From Paralvinella palmiformis (Eukaryota > Annelida > Polychaeta > Terebellida > Alvinellidae), in assembly GCA_025642065.1 (NCBI GenBank), contig JAODUP010000848.1, forward strand, positions 62,001-126,000: 64,000 nt of DNA. The letters run 5' to 3'. The notes beneath the pieces were generated by a model. It was not told the origin of the DNA. It did no database searches and saw only the letters and a program-made list of their open reading frames with translations. Shown piece by piece: positions 38,311 through 50,590 of this stretch (within the stretch, counting starts at the first letter, position 1; the number at the start of each line of letters is the position of its first letter). The position numbers and the translations under genes are program-made.

Positions 38311-38724
38311 GTTCACATTTTAGCTTGAGACGGGACTAATATACATACGCTATCCCAAGGCTGAGTCCCTGCAGCTCTCTAAATTGTGAAAATTTGGTTT
38401 GGAGCACAGTGTCCACGGGTTACAAATCTGAGCTGTCCCTAATGCTGCTGCTGCGTAAGACACAAAACAACATTCTTGTTTATGAGTTGTTTCAAGTTTT
38501 GCTGACTTAAAAGCTATTATATTGTCCACTGTTAAGTCATGTCTGGTGCAGTATGAGATTAAGAAGGAATCTACACCCAATTTCCCCGATATACAAAACC
38601 ATGGCTGGTCTTATTGATGTAAATGGTTAAAATCTACTTGAAAACTGCACTGATTGGTAGGATAGAGTTACTAATTGACTGATATGACGTGACTGGGTGA
38701 TTCAACTGAAGGAATTTGATAGTT

Positions 38725-38730
<6 letters not shown>

Positions 38731-38794
<64 letters not shown>
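38731..38794. repeat. (AT)32 microsatellite
   Basis: Among the longest uninterrupted AT runs in the window. Confidence 0.95.
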
Positions 38795-38798
<4 letters not shown>

Positions 38799-40633
38799 GG
38801 GGTAATTTCACCCTTGAAAGACTAGTTCCAGAAAAATAATACTTGTAAGTGTTTAGACTTTTCAGAAGGGAATAGAGTAGATTGGACCACTTTCAAAAAG
38901 TAGGCAGCAGCTCACCTGTAGTGCCCTCCCGGGACACCATTGCCATGGATTAATGCTGGAGGGAGGTTTGGATGCTGGGACATGGGGGGTTGTATAGGGC
39001 TCTCCCTGCAGTAGTGGTAATCACACTAATACAGTAGTGACCTTTCTCCATTGTAGGGGTAAGGAGTCTCCTCTGAAAAGTTGGGTAAAATGGAGTATTT
39101 TGTTCATTCTAGGCCACTTTTCGGCGATTTTCTGCCGATAAAATAGGCGACCACTGGGACTGTAAAATAGAAGACAATTATAGCCTCACATGTTGGACTT
39201 GTATTGAAAAGGCTGAACGTTGAAATGATAGATTCTATAAACATTGTTCAGTCAAGATAGTCCCTCCTGTCAGCATCCAGAGAGCTTTAATACACAACCA
39301 TAAACGACATTTTGCTTCCATTTACTTTGAATGACTTCAAAATAGAGGCTTATAAACGTTCAGTAAAATCTGGAATCTGATCAAATAACTCCACGTGATC
39401 AGTTTACAGTTAAACTGCTGAACTAGTAAGATAAGTTATTTGCTGAACATTGGATTTGAGTTAAATCGTGAACTTTATTGTTTGCGCTGTCCTTTATAGG
39501 GAACAATTTTTAAAATACATAATGAGTGAGGGACATTTGTATAATGTCCACAAAAAAATTGTTGTTCTGTCTGCAAAGCACAAAACTTTCAGATATTCTA
39601 ATTATCATCATATCATTCCTATTTCCAGTTCTTATTACATCATTTTTAAGCTTACGAAAGCATATGATTATACTATGATATTTTTGTTTAAATTTCTTTT
39701 TTTGTTCTGTTGCTTAAAGCATTTGTCCACTTTTTCCCCGTAAACAATATCCGTTTAATTAGACGAACATTATTATAAGTAGCCACAATTTTTGTCTATC
39801 GTGATGTTATAATTTGGCTGAGGAGTTCATTATTAAGTAATAACTAGTTTATTGTTTTTGAGTAATATTCTTCCAGTTCATTATCATTAATGTTATTTTT
39901 TGTTATATAAACTATAATTCTGTTCCTAGTACTTGTAGTTATCAATAATAGTTTTTTTTTTTTAGGAACAAGAAATAGAAATAAAAGATACTTTGAACCT
40001 CTATCTAATTTTTTATTATAAATAAGCTAGAGTCAGAGTTCAATATTGTTGTAATATTTGTGTAATGTTTATCTTGAGGAAATGGCAACTGGGAACAATT
40101 TTACTGCGCAGGCGCATCTTCCATATGATAGCTATGTCTCTTCATCCTGTCGCCATAAGAAGTGTGTGCGTGCCTAGGCACATACACACATATATACATG
40201 TATACAAACAGATAGACATAAATATGTACAGACATACATATGCATGTGGGTGTATGTAGGATGTAAAGCATGTTGCTGTCAACCAGGTTATATATATTAA
40301 TTGGCTTCTGTCCTCACCTTGGCTGGAGATGCTGATACATACAAGACTGAGGTATTTACTGTTCTGGCAATAGAAAGCCACATCAAAGTGTTGTTAGCAA
40401 TACCGGGTCTGGTGGTTGACCCCTATTTGTAATAGTTACTTTTCTTGTCATTGTTAAGACAGCATATGGTTAAATGTTTAGTGGCTTCTTCTCCCAGTTT
40501 GTTCTGTTTGATAACATAAGGTTGAAGCTTCACATAGGAGGAGCGCTGGTTATACTTCTGTGTTACTATTATTATTTATGCTTGTTTGATGTTTATTGCT
40601 AAAGGGTGTGTCAGAAACTTATGCCCGTCATAT

Positions 40634-40670
<37 letters not shown>

Positions 40671-40866
40671 TTTATTCACTGACACAGAAGTTAAGTTTTA
40701 TTATTATGAGTTCATTCAGTCCACCTATCGGAGTATATGTATCTGCCGATATTGTTTGTGATCGTATTTCAGTTAGTGTAACAATTAGCGTTATACCAAA
40801 GTCGTGAAACATGTTAATTACAACTGCTATGATTAGTATTAGCACTTTGATACTGTAAGAAAATTC

Positions 40867-40914
40867 CCGCCAGAGGTCAGGGTTAGTGTTGCGCCGTTTG
40901 TGCTCTAGATGGCA
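40867..40914 (+). promoter_or_regulatory. two CTCF-like motifs
   Basis: CCGCCAGAGGTCA (40867-40879) matches 11 of 13 positions and GCTCTAGATGGCA (40902-40914) about 10 of 13 of the CTCF core CCASYAGRKGGCR. Both are on the plus strand, 35 bp apart, in a locally GC-richer block. Candidates only. Confidence 0.25.
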
Positions 40915-41357
40915 GCAGTGGGCTGTCTGTCATTCAGTATTGCATACATACAAATAGCCGTCTGAGGCCGAGAGAGTGACAGTGCAGCAGCTCATAGTCA
41001 GTTAAGCATAACACGCCAATAGAATGTTGTTTGTGAGTTTGCAATTAGGACGCCTTTGCTATACCTTGGATTATGGTAATCAGCTTAAAGTAACAGTTTG
41101 GAGTTTGGACAGTGTTTTCTTTGTGAATATTTTAATTCCCTAACATTTAGGGAATAATGAATACAGGATGATATAATTACCCAGATGTCTAAATGTTATT
41201 GCTGTGTACTGTGTTTGAACAATGATTTCGTTATGATGTGTGTACGTATGTATTATATATAACATTATGCTGCAGGCAGTAGCATCACACTTCACACCGT
41301 TTACCTTTATGACATGATATATTATATTAATAATTGGAGTCAAATAACAACAAGAGA

Positions 41358-41405
41358 ATGATATTAACAATGTCTCATCATCCGGGTCTACACATCTCAC
41401 ACAAG
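41358..41405 (+). CDS. candidate short first exon
   Basis: ATG opens 16 codons (MILTMSHHPGLHISHK), ending in phase 0 at donor AAG|GTAAGC. It lies about 400 bp after the GC-richer block at 40.86-41.0 kb. Not recognised; may be chance. Confidence 0.2.
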
Positions 41406-42020
41406 GTAAGCCATTCATGTTTTGTATAATCTGTTTAAAAGACTGCTTAATTGTTTGTTTTTTCTCCTTAGTTCACTGTTTGGTTATTAGTATTTTTTTT
41501 AATTGCTCTAATTGTTTGGTGGAAATCTGTGAGACAGCCTTTATTATAAATATTTATGGTATCTTTTAGAAGCAGTTAGTTGTGTAAAAGGAATAATTCT
41601 CATATAAATAGTCACCCAAGAGATGCACATGACTGAATCCCATCCGAAATTACACCTGAGACACCACATGATGACTCTACCATCAGTAATGCCGCTATCA
41701 TTTATTTGGCCAGCCTAAAACTAACGATGTGATTTTCAAAATACAAGCATCGTCTTCATCTTGTGTTCCAGTACTGAATCAACAACTTCTTGTTCTCAGT
41801 TATTACGTGACTAATGTTTTCTGGTGCTTGCTTGCTGGTTGTAAACAAGCTCCTTTTCGTGGCAACTGGAAACCCGAGTCCTCTAAATACCTGTATTAAG
41901 CCCAGCATTATTTCTATATCAATTTCCTAACCTCGGTGTAAATTTTCAGTACACTGCCGCTGAATAGATTGTGTCATTAATAAATGTCTCTGTTTCTTGC
42001 TGAATTGTCGGTTAGTTGAG

Positions 42021-42089
42021 ATGAGCAGATGTTTGCTCGATTTAGGCTTTTATGGTGGTGCTGGCTCAGTGAGCTTCTCGGGCCATCAG
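42021..42089 (+). CDS. candidate short first exon
   Basis: ATG opens 23 codons (MSRCLLDLGFYG, then GAGSVSFSGHQ), ending in phase 0 at donor CAG|GTAGGT. The peptide is Gly/Ser-rich and not recognised. It may be chance. Confidence 0.22.
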
Positions 42090-42762
42090 GTAGGTACGGA
42101 TGGTAACTGGTGCAGAACTATAAAGTGATATTAGTTTACTGGCTCAGGGACACCTAAATAAATAGACTCTGTCAGGTGTAAGGATTACTTCTGTTGTCGG
42201 TGTGAGAGATGTTGTTAAACTGAAGAATACCTTAAGTTGGAAGAGATATTGTTATAAATATTCTGCAACTTCATTTATGCTGGACTGTTTAAAAAATATA
42301 TTTTGTGTGGTTTTAGTAATGATGTCTCCTGATATTTAGTAATTGAAATCGGTATTAAGCCTTGAGTTTCACTTCTAATATTTAGAACAGTGATTCCGTC
42401 TCAAAGACCACATATAAAATTGGTTCTTCGACTGGTCTTAGGAAATCAGATTTGCCATTTTTTTATTTACAGTGTGTGTGTGTGGCTATGCCCCGCTGAT
42501 GGTCGAAATCGTCATACCTATTATTATCCAACAATTTACTTAAAACTGAATAGTCAGCTAAATGAAGCAAGGCATCCATGATTTACTTACATCCTATGTA
42601 ATAATTAGTAATTACCGATCAAACTTTACTTTTCCCTTGAACCTATACTGAGATAACGGCGCCATTTTACTGCTGATGACCGGAAATACATATTTATATA
42701 TAATTTAGATATCCAATTAAAGGTTAATTAGTTGTTGTAGGCGTAACACTTACTTCATACTT

Positions 42763-42943
42763 GGGCGCCTCCATGGCCTAACTGGTAGAGTGTTCGGCCA
42801 CAGGTCTATAGCACCTGGGTTCAAACCTCGGCTGGGCGAATTGTCAGAAGGGTGTTTCATCTTTAACTTCACCCCCATTCACTGACGGCCCATTTAACCT
42901 ACCTTGTGCACAAAAGTGGCCGTAAAACAGTAACATTCCACAC
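42763..42943 (+). mobile_element. SINE family A, full length with 8-bp target duplication
   Basis: The head begins GCGCCTCCATGG, with A box TGGCCTAACTGGTAG and B box GTTCAAACCTC. The tail is CACAAAAGTGGCCGTAAAAC. TCATACTT flanks it at 42755-42762 and 42944-42951. It is a diverged subfamily (GGCTGGGCG in place of GGCATGGGC). Confidence 0.85.
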
Positions 42944-43044
42944 TCATACTTAGAACGATGCTAGAATTGTTTTAAGAATTATTAATATGGGGAGGTTTCT
43001 TGTCGGTAATTATAAATCGGCGTCCTAAAATAATCAGTATTAGA

Positions 43045-43111
43045 AATGATGAGGTAACAGATATTTGAAAAGTTTTGAAAAATGTATTAAATGCTTTTGT
43101 TCATTCTGGCA

Positions 43112-43186
<75 letters not shown>

Positions 43187-43223
43187 TACATACATCATTC
43201 CTGACGTGGAGACAGATGTTTGG
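43045..43223 (+). repeat. dispersed duplicate, copy 1, holding a (TA)n(CA)n tract
   Basis: The left flank (AATGATGAGGTAACAG through TTCATTCTGGCAGG) and right flank (TTCCTGACGTGGAGACAG) match copy 2 at 45857-46054. Long frames through the TA tract encode only dipeptides. Confidence 0.85.
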
Positions 43224-44490
43224 GGGATGTCGTTGTGGCCCAGAGAGCATTGACATGATCTCAATTAATTCACAATGAAGAGTATTACCATTAATGTTTC
43301 GAAATAGACGGGCAAAATTCAGGTCACTTTACCTATTCATTACGGGAGTCGCCAAATTGGACTATTAACCCTGCCCCGGGATTGCAGGCTGCAGTCGAGT
43401 TTAAAACGCTTTGTTAGTTTATGGTTCCGGGTTCACATTCAAACAGATCTCAGCTTTGTAAAGATGTTTAAGATCTAGGGTTTTACTCTTTGAATAAGAT
43501 AATCCGACCATTGTATAAAACGGTCACATCTACAGCTGTAAGTATACAATAGATTATAGTGGGTTGATATGTTACGTCGATAGTGACATGACTCAGAACA
43601 ATAGGGGGTCTTTTACCCCTATAGTAGTCCAATGACAGCCGACAGAAACACCTGTGTATATCATGTAACATCGTTTTTAACACCACTCTTTGCGGTATAC
43701 GGGTTATTTATGTGCGACGTGGTCATCTGACTGTATCCTGCCGTAAGAAAGCCGAAATTATTGTATTGAAAGCTTCTGTCAGTCCTGCTGAGTACGTCTT
43801 CTCCTAATTGGCTTACCTGGTGAGAGAGTCCTAATCATGTCATTATAGCCCAGGCTGTAGAACAATCACTCTCTCGGCATGTACCCACAACACACAGCCA
43901 TACCCAGACAGTTGACACCATGATTATTGTATTCAGGGGCCAATTACTAAACATACATGGATGACCATCAGTTGCACTCCTTTCTGGCATTAACTTCGCC
44001 TATATTATGTTTTATGGCGGGGCTGACCTGTTGCTTGACCTGATCACTCCCTGGGCCTCCGGAACCATCAATTTGGAGGTGTTTTTTTTATTTCTATGGT
44101 AATGGGACATGCGTTAAATTGATTTTCCATTGATGTGTAAAAATACGGATGTAAATTAGAGAGTGTTACACTAAGCTCATTGTGCGTGTTCCTGTTTGTG
44201 GAGAGAGTTCAGTGCCCTCAGAACAATTACCTTAGCTGTGGGGTGAAATAATAATTAGTTCTATGCTGCTCTAGCCTATTTAATCCATTTGGCACATTTT
44301 TGGTTATTTAAATGTGCCTTTTTCAGACATTATAACAAGTGTGTGTGTGTGTGTGTGTGTGTTCAAACCCCACAGGTATATTATTTTTAAACCTATACCT
44401 CCACCAATCTATCATAATGTACATCCATGAATTGTTATTACACCTGTTTGGCTAATCAGTCAATGGAACACAGTCCAATGGCAAAAACAT

Positions 44491-44668
44491 GTCTAGTGGT
44501 ACCGTGTTGGACCACAGATCACTACCACCCGTGTTCGAATCTCGGCGTGGGCATATCTGAAGGTTGTTTCATCTTTGACTTTGCTTCATTACCTTTGGGG
44601 GCCACTCGGTCCATTTAGCCTACCTTGTGCACAAAAGTGGCCGTAAAACATCAGTCATCATCATCACA
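44491..44668 (+). mobile_element. SINE family A, lightly 5'-truncated
   Basis: Starts in the A box (GTCTAGTGGTACCG), with B box GTTCGAATCTC, GGGCATATCTGAAGG, and a tail to (ATC)n. Confidence 0.9.
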
Positions 44669-44764
44669 CTTTAATAGCATCCGAAAAGGAATTAATAATG
44701 GTGTAAATTGTCATTCTGATCCTATTAAATCAGCGTCTAACATAACTGCTGAAAACACAATTAC

Positions 44765-45298
44765 CTGCCAGTAATGTGTCAACAAGTGTATAGTTCATTC
44801 TGATCTGCCAGTAATGTGTCTACAAGTGTATAGTTGATTCTGATCTGTCAGTAATGTGTCTACAAGTGTATTGTTCATTCTGATCTGCCAGTAATGTGTC
44901 TACAAGTGTATAGTTCGTTCTGATATGCCAGTAATGTGTCTACAAGTGTATAGTTCATTCTGATATGTCAGTAATGTGTCTACAAGTATATAGTTCATTC
45001 TGATCTGCCAGTAATGTGTCTACAAGTGTATAGTTCGTTCTGATCTGCCAGTAATGTGTCTACAAGTGTATAGTTCATTCTGATTTGTCAGTAATGTGTC
45101 TACAAGTATATAGTTCATTCTGATCTGCCAGTAATGTGTCTACAAGTGTATAGTTCGTTCTGATCTGCCAGTAATGTGTCTACAAGTGTATAGTTCATTC
45201 TGATTTGTCAGTAATGTGTCTACAAGTATATAGTTCATTCTGATCTGCCAGTAATGTGTCTACAAGTGTATAGTTCGTTCTGATCTGCCAGTAATGTG
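44765..45298. repeat. 40-bp minisatellite, about 13 copies, with 120-bp higher-order repeat
   Basis: The unit is CTGCCAGTAATGTGTCTACA followed by AGTGTATAGTTCATTCTGAT. Variant positions (CATTC/CGTTC, GTGTA/GTATA, CTGCC/TTGTC) recur every third unit. 45001-45120 and 45121-45240 appear identical, and 44881-45000 is nearly so. No coding frame is involved. Confidence 0.95.
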
Positions 45299-45303
45299 GT
45301 GTG

Positions 45304-45639
45304 GTGTCTTATCACACCGGTGCGATGTTAAGTATTACACCTGGTGTGCGCGTGCGTGCGTGCGTGCGTGCGTCCGTCCGTCCATTTACTTCAAAGCAGT
45401 CCGATCTTGGAACAGTCTTTGTTAGGTCACGGTCTATAATCATTGTTATCAGCTGGTGATAATAACGACCTTGTTAATTGCTATTCTGAATGTGATGGTT
45501 GTCATCCGTGAAATATTGTTTGGATTTAAAATTGGTTTTGGTGGTTGTTTGAAAACAATGTTGTTAAATGAGTTGGTCAAATGAGCAACATCTAGTGTCT
45601 TATCTCACCAGTGTGATGTTAAGTATTACACCTGGTGTG
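45304..45639. repeat. direct repeat pair, 291 bp apart
   Basis: 45304-45348 (GTGTCTTATCACACC, then GATGTTAAGTATTACACCTG) recurs at 45595-45639 with few changes. Each copy is followed by a GT-rich simple repeat ((GTGC)n in the first, (GT)n in the second). Confidence 0.85.
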
Positions 45640-45856
45640 TGTGTGTGTGTGTGTGTCCGTTCTGAAACCGTGCACGACTACAATCCAAATCGAGCTTACC
45701 GGTATGTTAGCTTTCACTTCATGGAAGTAAAGAACCAAAATAGTATTTATATATTTGCATATCTTTTTTTGTTATTATTTGATCATTTTCAATGTGCAAT
45801 ATTTGTAATGTTAGTTCATTCCATCACATTCTTGGCATGTTCAGGTGTAGCCCAGT

Positions 45857-45959
45857 AATGATGAGGTAACAGATGTTTGAAAAGTACTTTTTCTGGTGTA
45901 ATTTACATCCTAAGTTTTGAAAAATGTATTAAATGCTTTTGTTCATTCTGGCAGGATTT

Positions 45960-46024
<65 letters not shown>

Positions 46025-46054
46025 TTCATTCCTGACGTGGAGACAGATGTTTGG
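45857..46054 (+). repeat. dispersed duplicate, copy 2, holding (TA)30
   Basis: Homologous to 43045-43223, but with about 30 nt extra (TACTTTTTCTGGTG, ATTTACATCC) before TTTTGAAAAATG, and without the CA tract. Confidence 0.85.
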
Positions 46055-49000
46055 AAAGCGTCATTCCAATACCAAGAAATATGGGTGCAGTTCTCATCCT
46101 AGTTTATACCATTAAGTTCAGCGGGGTACACTTGAAGCTTGTTTAAAGCTGGCCCATTTAGCACCCGTAATAACGTCAGTTAAGGACCAATGTACTATGA
46201 GCTCTACCTTTATGGATGTTATCTGACTCAGTGTTACTGCTGAATTTCCTCATCCTAACCACCCTTTGACATGCAATGTTCAGTAAGCCTTACCCTAACT
46301 ACTTGCTAGTAAACCCGCCCACCCCGCACGTCGCCCACTCACATACAGGCGCTATATTGTGTTTGTTTACCATGTTTGTGATATGGCTGTGGTAAACTGG
46401 AGTAATCTCATCAATGTTCAGGTGTAATCAGCTCCTTTCATGTCAAATTCTAACTAATTGTAATAATAACTGTCTATCTAATGTTACAGTAATGGTTTTT
46501 TTTTGTTTGTTTGTTAAATGGTACACTGTGGCCTATTCAGTCACACACCAAAAAAACACTGCGTGAACCCCATTCCAAATACTTGTCATTTGCTTTTGAT
46601 CAAGGTTGAGATAGGTCTAGTAAGTTCACTGATTATTCTGCCTGTGAAGATTATTGTTATTACCACTAAGACAAGTAACATCAACATCAACACGCCGTGT
46701 TGTTTATAGTTATCATTGTCAGTTATCCGGGTGCTGGATCTGAGTGCTCACGCAGTGTCTGTATTATTAAACACACTGGAAGGAATGTTATTGTATTAGC
46801 CCACTAACACAGACATGCTGTCTATAATGGCTGAGCTATTGTCGTCCAACCGCTGGTGGTTACTGGTCCTGTCCTCTTATATAATTGATTACTTCATCAA
46901 AGTGATGTATCTATTGTTTGTTACGCCGTCTGTAAGTGGGTAGTCTTAGTCCTGACTGTAGATGGCATCTTTCTGATGTGCTTTCCTTGGCCGCCGGGGG
47001 GCCAACTTTGCCAAACAATTGGTCATTCCTGATGGCGCCGCCCTTAATGAACGTGTTCGCGTAAAGTGGTCGTTTGAAGCATTATAACCGGCTAAGACTG
47101 GTCGGTCTGTTATTATTTTTCTCCATATTCTAGACCATATATACTGTACTTTGTTTATTGTGGTGTTTATTGCTCTAAGTGCATTTTTCCATCAGTCATT
47201 GGCTACATAATGGAATGAAGTGAAGTCACTTCTCATGTTTATGCGTAAACAGAGTATCTCAGTTTACCATTGGCCTGTTTGTGTCCTTGATATCTTACTA
47301 ACATAAATAAGTCTCTTCAACTTTTTATATGTCACCACTATTGTGACAGAAGACATAATTTATATTAATTACTTTTTTTGTATATAAATCAGTGTGTTCG
47401 GTTGGTAACATTATAAACGTGTATGACCATGAAAAGTCACCTGTTCGTCAATAGTACATCTTCGACCATGAGAAGTTACCTGATTTGTCAACTGGGACAG
47501 ATGCCGACCTATATTATAATATCCGGTGAAAAGCGATTCTCTGATGCGGTTACCTGTAAACAGGAACCACATATCATGTGATAATGTCACAGTTATAAAG
47601 CTACGTCTATTAACACAGTTTGAACTCCCCATGTTGATCCGGAACAAATCTGGTTCACCTCAGAGTACAATGTACTAGAATCTAGTAGATTTGTAATTAA
47701 TGTATAACCAATGTTATACATAACTAGTCTGGACCTGTATGCCAGTTTTTTGAGAAGTTGCTATCCGTGACCTATATTTACAGCACAGTGTTAATATAGA
47801 ATAAGCCAGATACTACCATTAAACTAGGTGTACCTAATTTAGACTGCATTAGATTAGATGGTAATTATGTACAGATTTCTTCATTAATTGTCTCTGGGTA
47901 GATATAATCTACCATTATCAAACAATTCCCATCTGATTATCCGGATTTTCTTTATGATTCTGTCCTGATATTTGAGCCATTGACAACAATTGATGGGTTA
48001 TTCTATACACAATACAAGTACACTTTCAGTAAACATGGACCTTGCCTTGTTTTTGTGTCTAGTTTTAGCACATTCATTACATTTTGGCAATAAACAGGCT
48101 AATATCAGATTATATTGCTGTACTTTTTCTACATATAATTTGATGACATAGGCCAGTGATATTGGCCTGTTATCCCATTGTTCTGCATAACTTCCCTTTG
48201 TTTATGCTTTTCTATGTGTATACAGTCAGGTCTTATTATTCATAAATATTGTGGCATGATAACTGTCTATACAATGCCGAAGAGAATTATTCCACAACCT
48301 GCAGTTACGTCTAGCTGTTCACACATCAATATACACATTTCTTCCGTAAATGTTTAGTGTTACAAACATTTATGGAATATAAGAAAGTGCATGTAGCTGT
48401 ACATTTAATTGTGTTGGTCATATGAATGTTTGTTGAATTTAATGGTTTACCTGTTATTGTGTGTTTATATATAAAAAAGGCCCAAAGTACATGTTAGGGC
48501 CGACATGTAATATGGTGTGATTAATAACCAATGTATTGTGTGTGTGTGTGTATGTGTGTCAGGTATACAAAATTAGCAACATCCACCACAAATATGTAAA
48601 GAAGTGTGATAAACTAAAGTATTAATCAACGTGGCTATGTTAGCCGGTGGTCTGTTATTTTCAGCATACATATGTGATGATGTATTCTTTGGGGTTTCTG
48701 TGACTCGGTTAGCAAATAGCCCCTTTGTATGACTTCAATGTATGGCCTTTCCGTGTAATCGTTTGTATGATTTTACGGTACGATTAAGTTCTGCCCCTGG
48801 AGCATGATCATATTCTTTTTTTTACTAGACAGCCGCATTTTAAATGAAGTGATAAGTTACTTTTATATTACTTATTCAGCCATGATTTATTCAACAAATA
48901 GTCTGCCATTGGAGAGGGAATTCTGCACCCATTTGTGATATTTATGACGTATGTCTCAGGAAGAAACATTAATGACCACAAATAAATGCATTCTTTCAGG

Positions 49001-49066
49001 ATGATGGCTCAGTAGATAACACATTTACTAAACATACAGACCAGATTGTTTCTCACTTCACTAGCT

Positions 49067-49121
<55 letters not shown>

Positions 49122-49341
49122 CTGCTAGTCTGGCCACTTACAGACTACTATAGTGGGTATACATTTTGTTATTGTATATTTTCATAGAATGTTTATATGC
49201 TGGAAGATGAAATCTGTTTGTGAAGGTTAAACTATATTTCCAAATTTTCTAACGATAAGACAAAAAAATTGACAACATGAAATATAATTTATAAATATAC
49301 AGAATTATGTGTGAATTTGTGAGATATCAGCAATAAGGTAT

Positions 49342-49390
<49 letters not shown>

Positions 49391-49620
49391 CAGGTAAACA
49401 GTGTTTACTGCAAAATACCTGTACTCCATCATCAGTAGGTGTAGTTTGATGGAGTAAGATTTAACAACTTATTATGACACAAGAAAGTCTGTTGTAATTT
49501 GCTGATTATGTTTTTTTTTAACATTTGTTTTATATTATTCAGCCACAGAATATATTGTCATCTTTATTGGTTTTGTTTGTGGTCGAAATCAGGATGTAAA
49601 CAGTAGATTTTTTTTTACAG
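46055..49620. other. gene-free stretch upstream of the PDZ exons
   Basis: No coding exon, SINE or LINE is recognised. Microsatellites lie at 48538-48559 (GT), 49069-49121 (CA then TA) and 49344-49389 (TA). It is probably an intron if an upstream exon joins 49621. Confidence 0.4.
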
Positions 49621-49767
49621 AGAAGTCACATGTATCGGCCGAATGTAGGTGAGGATCTGGATATTGTGAAACAGGATCACTGTGTAGTGACACATCCGGC
49701 TACCAACAGGAATAGACGCACCCTGGTGATCAACAAGATTAATGGATCATGGGGCTTCACCTTACAG
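49621..49767 (+). CDS. TAMALIN: tamalin-like gene, PDZ exon 1
   Basis: The acceptor TTTTTTTTACAG ends at 49620. The exon is 49 codons in phase 0 (RSHMYRPNVGEDLD, then TLVINKINGSWGFTLQ). The donor is the first GT of a (GT)6 run (CAG|GTGTGTGTGTGTG), so several in-register GT dinucleotides compete. The in-exon ATG at 49630 may be initiator or internal. Confidence 0.8.
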
Positions 49768-50545
49768 GTGTGTGTGTGTGTGCGGGTGCAAGTATTGTCA
49801 CTTTTGAATCGTATGTATCTAGTTAAACAAGTTACAGAAATAGTATTGATAATACATGCCTATCACACCTTCTATGGTTAATACATAATAATATATAAGT
49901 TTCCGAGCTCATTTAATTTATACAAATATGGTAGATCGTTTAATAATAATAATAATAATAATGGTGGTAGTTGGGATGTGTTGGCTATAATGAATACTGG
50001 TAGTGTGTGCATGTGTGAAAGATCCCCAAAACCTAAAGCACTTAATGAATCAATTTTCCAGGGCCTAATCCAGTGCTTCAGTTATCCAGAATTTTAAAGT
50101 GATTGAACTGTCCTGAGCATTGAAATGACTGTATTAAGTAGCTGAGTTGTCCTCAATTCAGTATTCTCATAAGAACTCTCCTAGGGATAATAATAATAAT
50201 AAAAAAATTATGATAATATCAGCAGAATATCAACATTTGTTAGAATTTAGATGGTTAAAAACTATTGTTGTCATAACAATTATAATAGGTCATGAGAGTG
50301 ATGATGATAATAAATCTAACAAGACCAGAGGAGGAGTAAACTAATGCACTGATAACGTGAAGAAATAAGACAAGGAAAGTAAGCTCTATATGCAAATATG
50401 TCCTTGATGTCTTGCATTAAAAAACTAAAATAAACAAAATAAATTAGAATGCACCAGTTTTAACTAAAACAAAAAAAACCTCTATATACATTGGCTTTAT
50501 AATGAAAGCTTTACGTGTGTGTGTGTGTGTGTGTGTGTGCGCGTG

Positions 50546-50590
<45 letters not shown>

